From Emticicia sp943368675 (GTDB taxonomy: Bacteria; Bacteroidota; Bacteroidia; Cytophagales; Spirosomataceae), in NCBI GenBank assembly GCA_943368675.1, contig CALRLN020000331.1, positions 1 through 6,217 on the forward strand: DNA of 6,217 nucleotides, given 5' to 3'. Both the position numbers and the translations under genes were made by a program. The notes below the pieces were generated by a model that did not search any database, was not told the origin of the DNA, and saw only the letters and a program-made list of their open reading frames with translations. How positions within the stretch are numbered: the stretch's first letter is position 1; each line of letters starts with the position of its first letter. Shown here one piece after another: positions 1-6,217 of this stretch.

Positions 1-3000
1 GAATTGACTTTGTGAACCGAAGTTTAGAGAAAAAAGAATTTAATATTTTTAACTATCGTAATTTCTACAACGGTGGAGGCGTGGCTATCGGTGATGTAAA
101 TAACGATGGCTTCTCTGATATTTTTGTTACTTCTAATTTTGAAGATAATAAGCTATACCTTAATAAAGGCGTGAAAGATGGCAAATCTTTTCAGTTTGAA
201 GATGTATCCATCAAAGCAGGTATTACAGGCAAGAAATTCTGGTCTACAGGTGTGACTTTTGCCGACGTAAATGGTGATGGGCTCCTGGATATATATGTTT
301 GTAATTCAGGCAGCCAGGATCAACGAGGGAACCAGTTGTACATGAATCAGGGAGTTGGACGGAATGGTATTCCGTCGTTTAAAGAGATGGCTAAGGAGGT
401 AGGTTTAGAAGATGGGGGATTCTCCACGCACGCTGCCTTTTTTGATTATGACCGTGATGGAGACTTAGACATGTATTTGCTCAATAATAGTTTTACTCCT
501 ATTGATCGCCTGGGCTATATAAACCTTCGCAACGAACGTGATAAATTAGGAGGACATAAATTGTTCAGAAATGATAGTGAGAAGGGAAGTTTAAAATTTA
601 GTGATGTAAGTGAGCAGGCTGGTATATATGGCAGTCTGATAGGTTTTGGTCTGGGTATCACGATTGGAGATGTAAATAATGATAACTGGCTTGATATTTA
701 CATTTCGAATGATTTCTACGAGCGTGATTACCTTTATATTAATCAGAAAGACGGTACGTTCAAGGAAGACCTGGAAAATGAAATGCAGCATATCAGTCTT
801 AGCTCAATGGGTGCAGATATTGCCGATATTAATAATGATGGCAATCTTGATATTTTTGTAACAGATATGCTCCCTGCGGATGACAGACGCTTAAAAACCA
901 CCAGTGTTTTTGAGAGCTATAACCTGTCTGAAATGAAACTGAAACGAGGTTTCTGGCATCAATATATGCGTAATATGCTACACCTGAACAATGGGGATGG
1001 GACTTTCAGCGAAATAGGCGAGTTTTCGGGTGTACATGCAACCGACTGGAGTTGGGGAGCCCTGATTTTTGACATGGATAATGATGGCCTTAAAGATATT
1101 TTTGTAGCCAACGGTATTGCTAAAGACCTAACCGACCAGGACTTTGTAGAGTTTTTAGGCGACCGGAATACCATGCAACAGATGCTGGAAGGCAAAAAAT
1201 TTGATTATAAAGAATTTACAGATAAGATTTCTTCCGTACCCATTCCTAATTATGCTTACAAAAACATGGGTAATCTCCAATTCAGCAATACTGTTAAATC
1301 ATGGGGATTGGAAGGTCCGGGCTTCTCAAATGGAGCTGCTTATGGTGATCTGGATAATGACGGAGACCTGGATCTGGTAGTAAATAATGTGAATGCGCCG
1401 CTTTCAGTCTACAAAAACAAAACCAACGAAGTAAATAAGAATCATTTTCTGAGGGTGCATCTGAAAGGCACAGCCAAAAACCTGAATGGTATCGGTGCTA
1501 CTGTTACGGTATTTCAGCAGGGTGATAAAAAAGTATTGCAGCAAATGCCCAATAGAGGCTTTCAATCGTCAAGCGACCACCAGATAGTATTTGGTTTGGG
1601 TCAGAATGCCACCATAGACTCATTGAAAATCGTATGGCCAGACGATAAGATGGAGGTGCTTAAAAACCCTAAAGCGGATGTAAGTCTGACTTTAGATTAT
1701 AAAAACGCTACGCAGGTATTTAAGTTTATTTCTCCATCCGGGAATATGCTGTTTACCGATATTACCAACAGTACACTTGATTATACACACCAGGAGAGTA
1801 ATTTTGTAGATTATGACCGTGATGTACTATTGAAACAAAAGTACTCGACTCAAGGGCCCGCATTAGCGGTTGGAGATGTAAACGGCGATGGCTTAGATGA
1901 TATCTACTTAGGTGGTGCGGCTGGTCAGGCCAAGAAACTATATATACAACAGAAAAATGGAAGATTCGCAGAATCTCCTCAGGCCGATTTTGCTTTTGAT
2001 GGTACAACCGAAAATACCGATGCCCTGTTTTTTGATGCCGATAAAGATGGTGACCTCGACTTATTTGTAGTAACAGGCAGCAATGAGTTTGAGATAAATG
2101 CCCCTGAACTACATGATGTATTATACCTGAATGATGGAAAGGGGAATTTTAAAAGAGACCTGCGCTTCCCTCCTATCAACGAAAACGGCTCTTGCGTAGC
2201 AGCGGCTGATTTTGATAATGATGGTGATTTAGATTTGTTTGTGGGCTCCAGGATGATTCCAGGCAAGTATGGGATGAATCCCCTCAGTAACCTTTATATC
2301 AATGATGGCACCGGCGAATTCAAAAATCAATCGAAACGCTATGCACCGCAAATTACCGAACTGGGCATGGTAACTGATGCTGAGTGGGTAGACATTGATA
2401 AAGATGGCTTTGCAGATTTAGTAGTTACGCAGGATTGGGGCGGTATAGTTGTATTTAAAAACGAAAGGGGGCGTACACTTACACTAAAGGAGACCATTAA
2501 AAACTCAGAAGGTATGTGGAATTGTCTGAAACCAGCCGATATTGACGCTGATGGTGATATAGATTTTATTGCCGGTAATTTAGGAGAAAATACTAAATTA
2601 AGAGCTTCGGCTGAATATCCTGCTTATCTGGATGTGAATGATTTTGACAGAAACGGCACAACCGAACAGATAATTTCTTGTGTAACCGAAGGTGGAAACA
2701 CTTACCCAATGGTATTAAAAGGCGAACTGCAAAGAGCCTTGCCTATGATTAAGAAAAAGTTTATTAAATATACCGACTACGCCAATAAAACTATAGAAGA
2801 GATTTTCACGGCAGAGCAATTGAAAGATGGTATTCGTAAACAAATTACAAATACACAGACTTCCTTTTTAATCAATGATGGCAAAGGAAATTTTTCTCTG
2901 ATAGCTTTGCCCGTGGAGGCACAGCTATCTCCTGTTTTTGCGATAGAATCAGGCGATTTTAATAATGATGGTATAACAGATATTCTTTTAGCCGGGAACT

Positions 3001-3239
3001 TCTATGATGTATTGCCTGAATGGGGCCGCTTTGATGCTAATTACGGCCTCTTGCTACAGGGGAAAGGCAAGGGAGAGTTTAAGGCGATTACACCTGACAA
3101 ATCCGGTTTTAGAACACTGGGACAGGTAAGGAAAATGTATAAAGTAAAAACCACGATACACAACCTCAATGCAACTGAAAAAATGCTCGTGCTGGCAAAG
3201 AATAATGATAAGGCGCAGGTTTTCAGTTTTAAAAAGTAG
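1..3239 (+). CDS. FG-GAP/VCBS-repeat protein with ASPIC/UnbV domain (protein A), 5' partial
   Basis: A large calcium-loop repeat protein, probably an envelope lipoprotein; its ligand is unknown. The reading frame is already open at base 3 (codons I-D-F-V before the GTG at 12). These residues align with V-D-F-N at residues 43-46 of protein B, so the GTG is internal and the true start lies about 125 bases upstream. Counting residues from the GTG, the loops of form DxNxDGxxD begin at 28, 85, 145, 220, 272, 354 and 446. An ASPIC/UnbV domain spans about 477-563, and further loops begin at 622, 675, 733, 794, 843, 877 (degenerate) and 982. The C-terminus is complete, ending with a family-like GNFYD...GRFDANYG stretch and a TAG stop. 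Full length should be near 1,120 residues, usual for this bacterial family. The signal peptide is outside the window; a lipoprotein signal is inferred only from protein B. The downstream paralogue begins 5 bases after the stop, which suggests an operon. Family assignment is firm; function is not. Confidence 0.92.
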   Translation, partial: IDFVNRSLEKKEFNIFNYRNFYNGGGVAIGDVNNDGFSDIFVTSNFEDNKLYLNKGVKDGKSFQFEDVSIKAGITGKKFWSTGVTFADVNGDGLLDIYVCNSGSQDQRGNQLYMNQGVGRNGIPSFKEMAKEVGLEDGGFSTHAAFFDYDRDGDLDMYLLNNSFTPIDRLGYINLRNERDKLGGHKLFRNDSEKGSLKFSDVSEQAGIYGSLIGFGLGITIGDVNNDNWLDIYISNDFYERDYLYINQKDGTFKEDLENEMQHISLSSMGADIADINNDGNLDIFVTDMLPADDRRLKTTSVFESYNLSEMKLKRGFWHQYMRNMLHLNNGDGTFSEIGEFSGVHATDWSWGALIFDMDNDGLKDIFVANGIAKDLTDQDFVEFLGDRNTMQQMLEGKKFDYKEFTDKISSVPIPNYAYKNMGNLQFSNTVKSWGLEGPGFSNGAAYGDLDNDGDLDLVVNNVNAPLSVYKNKTNEVNKNHFLRVHLKGTAKNLNGIGATVTVFQQGDKKVLQQMPNRGFQSSSDHQIVFGLGQNATIDSLKIVWPDDKMEVLKNPKADVSLTLDYKNATQVFKFISPSGNMLFTDITNSTLDYTHQESNFVDYDRDVLLKQKYSTQGPALAVGDVNGDGLDDIYLGGAAGQAKKLYIQQKNGRFAESPQADFAFDGTTENTDALFFDADKDGDLDLFVVTGSNEFEINAPELHDVLYLNDGKGNFKRDLRFPPINENGSCVAAADFDNDGDLDLFVGSRMIPGKYGMNPLSNLYINDGTGEFKNQSKRYAPQITELGMVTDAEWVDIDKDGFADLVVTQDWGGIVVFKNERGRTLTLKETIKNSEGMWNCLKPADIDADGDIDFIAGNLGENTKLRASAEYPAYLDVNDFDRNGTTEQIISCVTEGGNTYPMVLKGELQRALPMIKKKFIKYTDYANKTIEEIFTAEQLKDGIRKQITNTQTSFLINDGKGNFSLIALPVEAQLSPVFAIESGDFNNDGITDILLAGNFYDVLPEWGRFDANYGLLLQGKGKGEFKAITPDKSGFRTLGQVRKMYKVKTTIHNLNATEKMLVLAKNNDKAQVFSFKK
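90..1373 (+). other. Protein A, first set of seven FG-GAP calcium loops (predicted beta-propeller 1)
   Basis: Seven acidic loops, each followed by a hydrophobic strand such as DIFV or DIYV, start at bases 93, 264, 444, 669, 825, 1071 and 1347. Six follow the DxDxDGxxD pattern with Asn or Asp at the metal positions; the fourth reads DVNNDNWLD, with Asn where Gly is usual. Between loops five and six lie the family motifs QYMRN (960-974) and TDWSW (1041-1055). Seven loops match the blade number of integrin-type FG-GAP propellers. The propeller fold is an inference from repeat count and family, not something shown directly. Confidence 0.75.
1440..1700 (+). other. Protein A ASPIC/UnbV domain
   Basis: The segment opens with NHFLRVHLKG, continues through NGIGATVTV and QQMPNRGFQSSSD, then IVFGLG and IDSLKIVWPDDKMEVL. 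This order matches the ASPIC/UnbV domain (Pfam PF07593): a WLxVxLxG-like strand, a GIGAxV turn, a GFxSSxD segment, FGLG and a VxWPxG-like strand. The domain is found C-terminal to FG-GAP repeats in bacterial proteins and in the animal cartilage acidic protein CRTAC1. Its biochemical role is unclear. Here it separates the two repeat sets. Confidence 0.88.
1872..2981 (+). other. Protein A, second set of FG-GAP calcium loops (predicted beta-propeller 2)
   Basis: Loops start at bases 1875, 2034, 2208, 2391, 2538, 2640 and 2955. Five are close to consensus (for example GDVNGDGLDD, ADFDNDGDLD, ADIDADGDID), as is the last (GDFNNDGITD). The one at 2640 is degenerate: DFDRNGTTE, with Glu at the final metal position, only 34 residues after its predecessor. 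The set is introduced by the family-typical STQGPALAVGD stretch. About 105 residues separate the sixth and seventh loop starts and include a probable helical insert at 2742-2867. Whether the degenerate loop forms a true blade is uncertain. Confidence 0.7.
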
Positions 3240-3247
3240 AAAAAATG
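3237..3247 (+). promoter_or_regulatory. Tight gene junction with A-rich start context and no Shine-Dalgarno motif
   Basis: The TAG of protein A (3237-3239) is followed by five A's and then the ATG of protein B. The region just upstream is also A-rich, with no GGAGG-like sequence in the usual window. A-rich starts lacking a Shine-Dalgarno are typical of Bacteroidota. The 5-base gap leaves no room for a promoter or terminator, so the second gene is probably read from the same transcript and may be translated by reinitiation or coupling. Confidence 0.7.
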
Positions 3248-3307
3248 AAATCGAATTTAAAGTTTATAAGCATAATCAGTTTATTACTTGTCGTTTTTAG
3301 TTCATGT
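3245..3307 (+). other. Lipoprotein (signal peptidase II) signal of protein B
   Basis: The first 21 residues run MKSNLK, then a hydrophobic stretch of Ile, Leu and Val, then VFSSC. The Cys codon is at 3305-3307. Ser-Ser before the Cys fits the relaxed lipobox common in Bacteroidota, although Phe at -3 is not the classical Leu. Cleavage would leave a lipidated Cys21 followed by NKSGKKDG. That sequence is basic rather than acidic, so it does not clearly resemble the acidic surface-export signals described in some Flavobacteriia. Inner-leaflet versus surface placement stays open. Confidence 0.85.
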
Positions 3308-6217
3308 AATAAGTCGGGAAAGAAAGATGGCGTAAAACTTTTCGAAAAATTAACACCATCTCAAAGCAAAGTTGATTTTAACAATACTGTTACTGAAACC
3401 AAAGAATTTAATATTTTAGATTATCTGTATTTTTTTAACGGGGGCGGTGTAGCAGCAGGTGATATTAACAATGACGGCTTAACAGATCTGTTTTTTGTAT
3501 CAAATCAGGGCAAGAATAAACTTTATTTAAATAAAGGTAAAACCAAAGATAGTCCCGTTGAATTTGAAGATATTTCAGAAAAAGCCGGAATAGGCGGTTT
3601 TTCAGATTGGAAGACAGGCGTAACTATGGCTGATATTAATGGCGATGGGTTGTTAGACATCTACGTAAGTGCAGTTGCCAATTATAAAGGTTTAGAAGGC
3701 TCAAACGAACTGTATATCAATAATGGAGACCTCACCTTTACAGAGAAAGCCAACGAATATGGTCTGGATTTTACGGGGTTCTCTACACAGGCTGCGTTTT
3801 TTGATTATGACAAAGACGGAGACCTGGATTGCTATCTGCTCAATCATGCTGTACATAATACACGTTCTTATGACAGGGTAAATACCCGGATGCTTAAAGA
3901 CAATGAAGCGGGCGATTATCTGTATCGTAATGATAATGGCAAGTTTATAGATGTAAGTAAAGAAGCCGGAATTTATCAGGCTGCTATGGGTTATGGTTTA
4001 GGTATTTCGGTTGCCGATATTGATAACGATGGCTGGCTGGATATTTACGTTAGTAATGATTTTCATGAAGACGATTATTATTATATCAATCAGAAGAACG
4101 GTACTTTCAAAGAGGCTGTTAAAGAACACTTTACTCACCTGAGCCGTTTTTCGATGGGCTCTGATATTGCCGATGTTAACAACGACGGGTTTCAGGATAT
4201 TATGACCCTCGATATGTATCCTGAAGATGAAAAAGTAGAAAAATCATCTGTTGGAGAAGACCCGCTTGATATCTATCTATATAAACTGCAGTTCGGATAT
4301 TTCAACCAATACAGCCGGAATTGCCTGCAATTAAGTATGGGTGGAAAGCGTTTCAGCGATATTGCCCCCATGGCAGGTGTAGCGGCTACTGACTGGAGCT
4401 GGGCACCACTGATGGCTGATTATGACGGTGATGGGATTAAAGATATTTTTATTACCAACGGGATTCTGCGACGACCCAACGACTTGGATTATCTGAAATT
4501 CATCGCCAGCGATTCGCTGCACTATAATCTCCCGACTTCTCACGAGCTTGACAAGCAGGCGATGGATAAAATGCCGAGTGGTAAATGGCATAATTATCTT
4601 TATAGAGGCACGAAAGCGTTACAATTTCAGGATAAATCGACAGACTGGGGTTTCGAAGAAGCAAATGTTTCTAATGGCAGTGCCTATGCCGATTTAGATA
4701 ATGACGGAGATCTTGATTTAATTACCAATAATCTGAACGAGGTTGCAGGAATTTATCTGAATAAAAGCCGGGAAACGATAGGTAATAATTATATCAAAGT
4801 AAAACTGAAAGGTAATGATAAAAATACGTTTGGCATTGGAGCGAAAGTAATATTGAAAACCAGTGAAGGCGAGCAATTACAGCAGTTGATGCCCACGCGC
4901 GGTTTTATGAGTTCGGTTGAGCCTTCTTTGATTTTTGGTATTGGTAAAATTCCTAAGATAGACTCGCTGATTGTGATATGGGAAAACCGGAAAATGGAGA
5001 TTATTGCCAATCCGGCCATCAATAAGATGCTTATCTTAGACCAGAATAATGCGAAGGCTGATGGTAATACGCATCAGTTTTTTATTCCACAAAAACCATT
5101 ATTTGAGAATATCACAACTGCTGAAAATATTTCTTTTGTTCATAAAGAAAATGTATATTTTGATTTTACCCGTGAACTGCTGATTCCGTTTAAAATATCT
5201 ACTGAAGGGCCAAAGATGGCGGTAGGTGATGTAAATGGTGATGGCCTTGAAGATTTTTATGTAGGAGGTGCCAAGTACCAGGCAGGAGAATTATATCTGC
5301 AAAAAGCCAATGGGTTCACTAAAAGCCGACAGGTTGCTTTTGAAGCCGATTCATTATTAGAAGATGTGGATGGACTCTTCTTTGATGCTGACGGTGATAA
5401 GGACCTGGATTTATATGTTGTAACCGGTGGTAATGAGTTCTATGACAAAATGCCTGAGCAGTTTGACCGCCTGTATCTGAATGATGGCAAAGGTAATTTC
5501 ACGAAAGCTGCTGATGCTTTACCGCAGATGTTTGACAATAAATCTTGTGTGCGTGCCTGCGATTTTGATAAAGACGGCGACATTGATTTGTTTGTAGGCG
5601 GGCGGGTAGTTGCTTATCAGTATGGGCAGGCTCCGAACTCTTACCTATTGGTTAATAATGGCAAGGGGAGATTCAGCGATATGACCAAAAGCATTGCTCC
5701 GGAACTCAGACAAACAGGTATGATTACTGATGCGGTATGGGCTGATATAGATAAAGATGGTGACCCTGATCTGACAGTAGCAGGTGACTGGATGCCTATC
5801 AGGACTTTTGAGAACAACCAGGGGAAATTCAAACAGGTAGAAAATAAATTGGGTAAATTTTCCGGTTTCTGGAGCAGTATCACAGCAGGAGATTTCGATA
5901 AAGACGGTGATATTGATTTTGTTGTGGGTAACCTTGGTACCAATACCAAATTCAGAAAGCAGGATAATGGTCAATTGAAAATGTTTACCAAAGATTTTGA
6001 TAACAATGGTGCTAAAGACCATATTCTGGCCTATAACAGAGGCGATGAGTGGTATCCGGTAAATGGTAAAGATGAAATGGGAAAACAGATTCCGGGCATT
6101 ATCAATAAGAAATATAATGACTATAAGGATTTTTCAGGAAAAACTATTGAGCAACTATTTAACTCAAACGAACTGGATGGGGCTGATGAAAAATTAGTCA
6201 ATACCTTTGAGTCGGTC
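3245..6217 (+). CDS. FG-GAP/VCBS-repeat lipoprotein with ASPIC/UnbV domain (protein B), 3' partial
   Basis: A paralogue of the upstream protein, open for 991 codons to the window edge with no stop. The ATG at 3245 is supported by an immediate lipoprotein signal peptide: a basic start, a hydrophobic core at residues 7-18 and a Cys at 21. Calcium loops begin at residues 73, 130, 187, 258, 310, 392 and 483. The ASPIC/UnbV domain spans about 514-598, and more loops begin at 662, 714, 773, 834, 883 and 917. The final loop and C-terminus should lie beyond the edge: by alignment with protein A about 125 residues are missing, giving roughly 1,115 in total. It is predicted to be a membrane-anchored, calcium-dependent, repeat-rich binding or scaffold protein. 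The ligand is unknown and no catalytic motif is seen. It is likely co-expressed with the upstream gene, given the 5-base gap. Family assignment is firm; surface exposure and role are inferred. Confidence 0.92.
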   Translation, partial: MKSNLKFISIISLLLVVFSSCNKSGKKDGVKLFEKLTPSQSKVDFNNTVTETKEFNILDYLYFFNGGGVAAGDINNDGLTDLFFVSNQGKNKLYLNKGKTKDSPVEFEDISEKAGIGGFSDWKTGVTMADINGDGLLDIYVSAVANYKGLEGSNELYINNGDLTFTEKANEYGLDFTGFSTQAAFFDYDKDGDLDCYLLNHAVHNTRSYDRVNTRMLKDNEAGDYLYRNDNGKFIDVSKEAGIYQAAMGYGLGISVADIDNDGWLDIYVSNDFHEDDYYYINQKNGTFKEAVKEHFTHLSRFSMGSDIADVNNDGFQDIMTLDMYPEDEKVEKSSVGEDPLDIYLYKLQFGYFNQYSRNCLQLSMGGKRFSDIAPMAGVAATDWSWAPLMADYDGDGIKDIFITNGILRRPNDLDYLKFIASDSLHYNLPTSHELDKQAMDKMPSGKWHNYLYRGTKALQFQDKSTDWGFEEANVSNGSAYADLDNDGDLDLITNNLNEVAGIYLNKSRETIGNNYIKVKLKGNDKNTFGIGAKVILKTSEGEQLQQLMPTRGFMSSVEPSLIFGIGKIPKIDSLIVIWENRKMEIIANPAINKMLILDQNNAKADGNTHQFFIPQKPLFENITTAENISFVHKENVYFDFTRELLIPFKISTEGPKMAVGDVNGDGLEDFYVGGAKYQAGELYLQKANGFTKSRQVAFEADSLLEDVDGLFFDADGDKDLDLYVVTGGNEFYDKMPEQFDRLYLNDGKGNFTKAADALPQMFDNKSCVRACDFDKDGDIDLFVGGRVVAYQYGQAPNSYLLVNNGKGRFSDMTKSIAPELRQTGMITDAVWADIDKDGDPDLTVAGDWMPIRTFENNQGKFKQVENKLGKFSGFWSSITAGDFDKDGDIDFVVGNLGTNTKFRKQDNGQLKMFTKDFDNNGAKDHILAYNRGDEWYPVNGKDEMGKQIPGIINKKYNDYKDFSGKTIEQLFNSNELDGADEKLVNTFESV
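3458..4717 (+). other. Protein B, first set of seven FG-GAP calcium loops (predicted beta-propeller 1)
   Basis: Loops start at bases 3461, 3632, 3803, 4016, 4172, 4418 and 4691, with sequences such as GDINNDGLTD, FDYDKDGDLD and ADLDNDGDLD. All seven keep the central DG. Spacings in residues are 57, 57, 71, 52, 82 and 91, against 57, 60, 75, 52, 82 and 92 in protein A, so the two have the same blade plan. The motifs QYSRN (4307-4321) and TDWSW (4388-4402) again lie between loops five and six. The propeller fold is inferred. Confidence 0.75.
4784..5038 (+). other. Protein B ASPIC/UnbV domain (divergent last strand)
   Basis: Residues about 514-598 show NNYIKVKLKG, FGIGAKVIL, LMPTRGFMSSVEP, LIFGIG and IDSLIVIWENRKMEII. 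The order matches the ASPIC/UnbV domain of the upstream protein. It differs at two normally well-kept places: FGIG instead of FGLG, and WENRKM instead of the usual WP motif (WPDDKM in protein A). The domain looks intact in length. Confidence 0.85.
5225..6019 (+). other. Protein B, second set of FG-GAP calcium loops (six visible, cut by the window edge)
   Basis: Loops start at bases 5228, 5384, 5561, 5744, 5891 and 5993, with spacings of 52, 59, 61, 49 and 34 residues. The matching spacings in protein A are 53, 58, 61, 49 and 34. The second loop reads DADGDKDLD, with Lys where the turn Gly is expected. The last, DFDNNGAKD, matches the degenerate loop of protein A but keeps Asp at the final position. 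A seventh loop is predicted beyond 6217. Confidence 0.7.

Noticed and set aside
591..1195. Short open frames on both strands inside protein A (591-791 minus, 679-861 plus, 959-1195 minus), plus 1762-2007 minus
   Set aside because: They lie wholly within a strongly supported coding region and have low-complexity or basic compositions with no family resemblance.
90..2981. Dockerin or EF-hand reading of the DxNxDG loops
   Set aside because: Dockerins have two such loops with flanking helices. Here there are many loops, each followed at once by a hydrophobic beta strand, and an ASPIC/UnbV domain is present, which fits FG-GAP/VCBS.
3225..3260. A terminator or promoter between the two genes
   Set aside because: The gap is only five A's. 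I see no inverted repeat, and no room for a promoter outside coding sequence.
3387..3430. A 17-base identity between 33-49 and 3401-3417, considered as a recombination or attachment site
   Set aside because: It encodes the same conserved residues (KEFNI) in both paralogues at equivalent positions, so shared ancestry explains it.
90..6019. Short recurring DNA words such as gataatgatgg and gataaagatgg, considered as a CRISPR or direct-repeat array
   Set aside because: Spacing is irregular and in multiples of codons, and every copy encodes a calcium loop. They are protein repeats, not a DNA array.
5641..6022. Overlapping minus-strand open frames here, and similar ones at 1979-2266, 4331-4591 and 4789-5022
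   Set aside because: They are antisense to the repeat-coding region. Their SPSLSKS-like repeats are simply the reverse reading of codons for DKDGDxD loops. They match no family I recognise and have no visible start context.

Overview
The window holds two large, same-strand, tandem coding regions and almost nothing else. Both encode FG-GAP/VCBS-repeat proteins with a central ASPIC/UnbV domain, the family often auto-annotated as 'VCBS repeat-containing protein' or 'CRTAC1-like / RNA-binding protein'. The first gene is cut by the left edge and ends at 3239. The second starts 5 bases later at 3245 and runs off the right edge still open at 6217. No RNA gene, mobile element, CRISPR array or convincing terminator is visible.

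The organism is most likely a member of the Bacteroidota, perhaps of the Sphingobacteriales, Chitinophagales or Cytophagales. This rests on several things: the protein family is abundant there, the DNA is AT-leaning, the start at 3245 has an A-rich upstream sequence instead of a Shine-Dalgarno motif, and the second protein has a short lipoprotein signal. Genus cannot be told from this window.

Layout: 1-3239 is protein A, lacking roughly 40 N-terminal residues. It has seven calcium-loop repeats, then the ASPIC/UnbV domain, then seven more repeats and a complete C-terminus. 3240-3244 is a spacer of five A's. 3245-6217 is protein B, with a lipoprotein signal, seven repeats, ASPIC/UnbV and six repeats; the seventh and about 125 C-terminal residues should lie past the edge.

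The two proteins are paralogues that align end to end, with nearly identical spacing between calcium loops. They are probably co-transcribed and made together as envelope lipoproteins. Their function is not established. In Bacteroidota such genes are often found near SusC/SusD-type outer-membrane uptake genes, so a surface binding role (glycan, peptide or other polymer) is a reasonable inference, but no such partner lies inside the window. The main observation is the apparent 7 + ASPIC + 7 architecture, suggesting two seven-bladed beta-propellers joined by the ASPIC domain.
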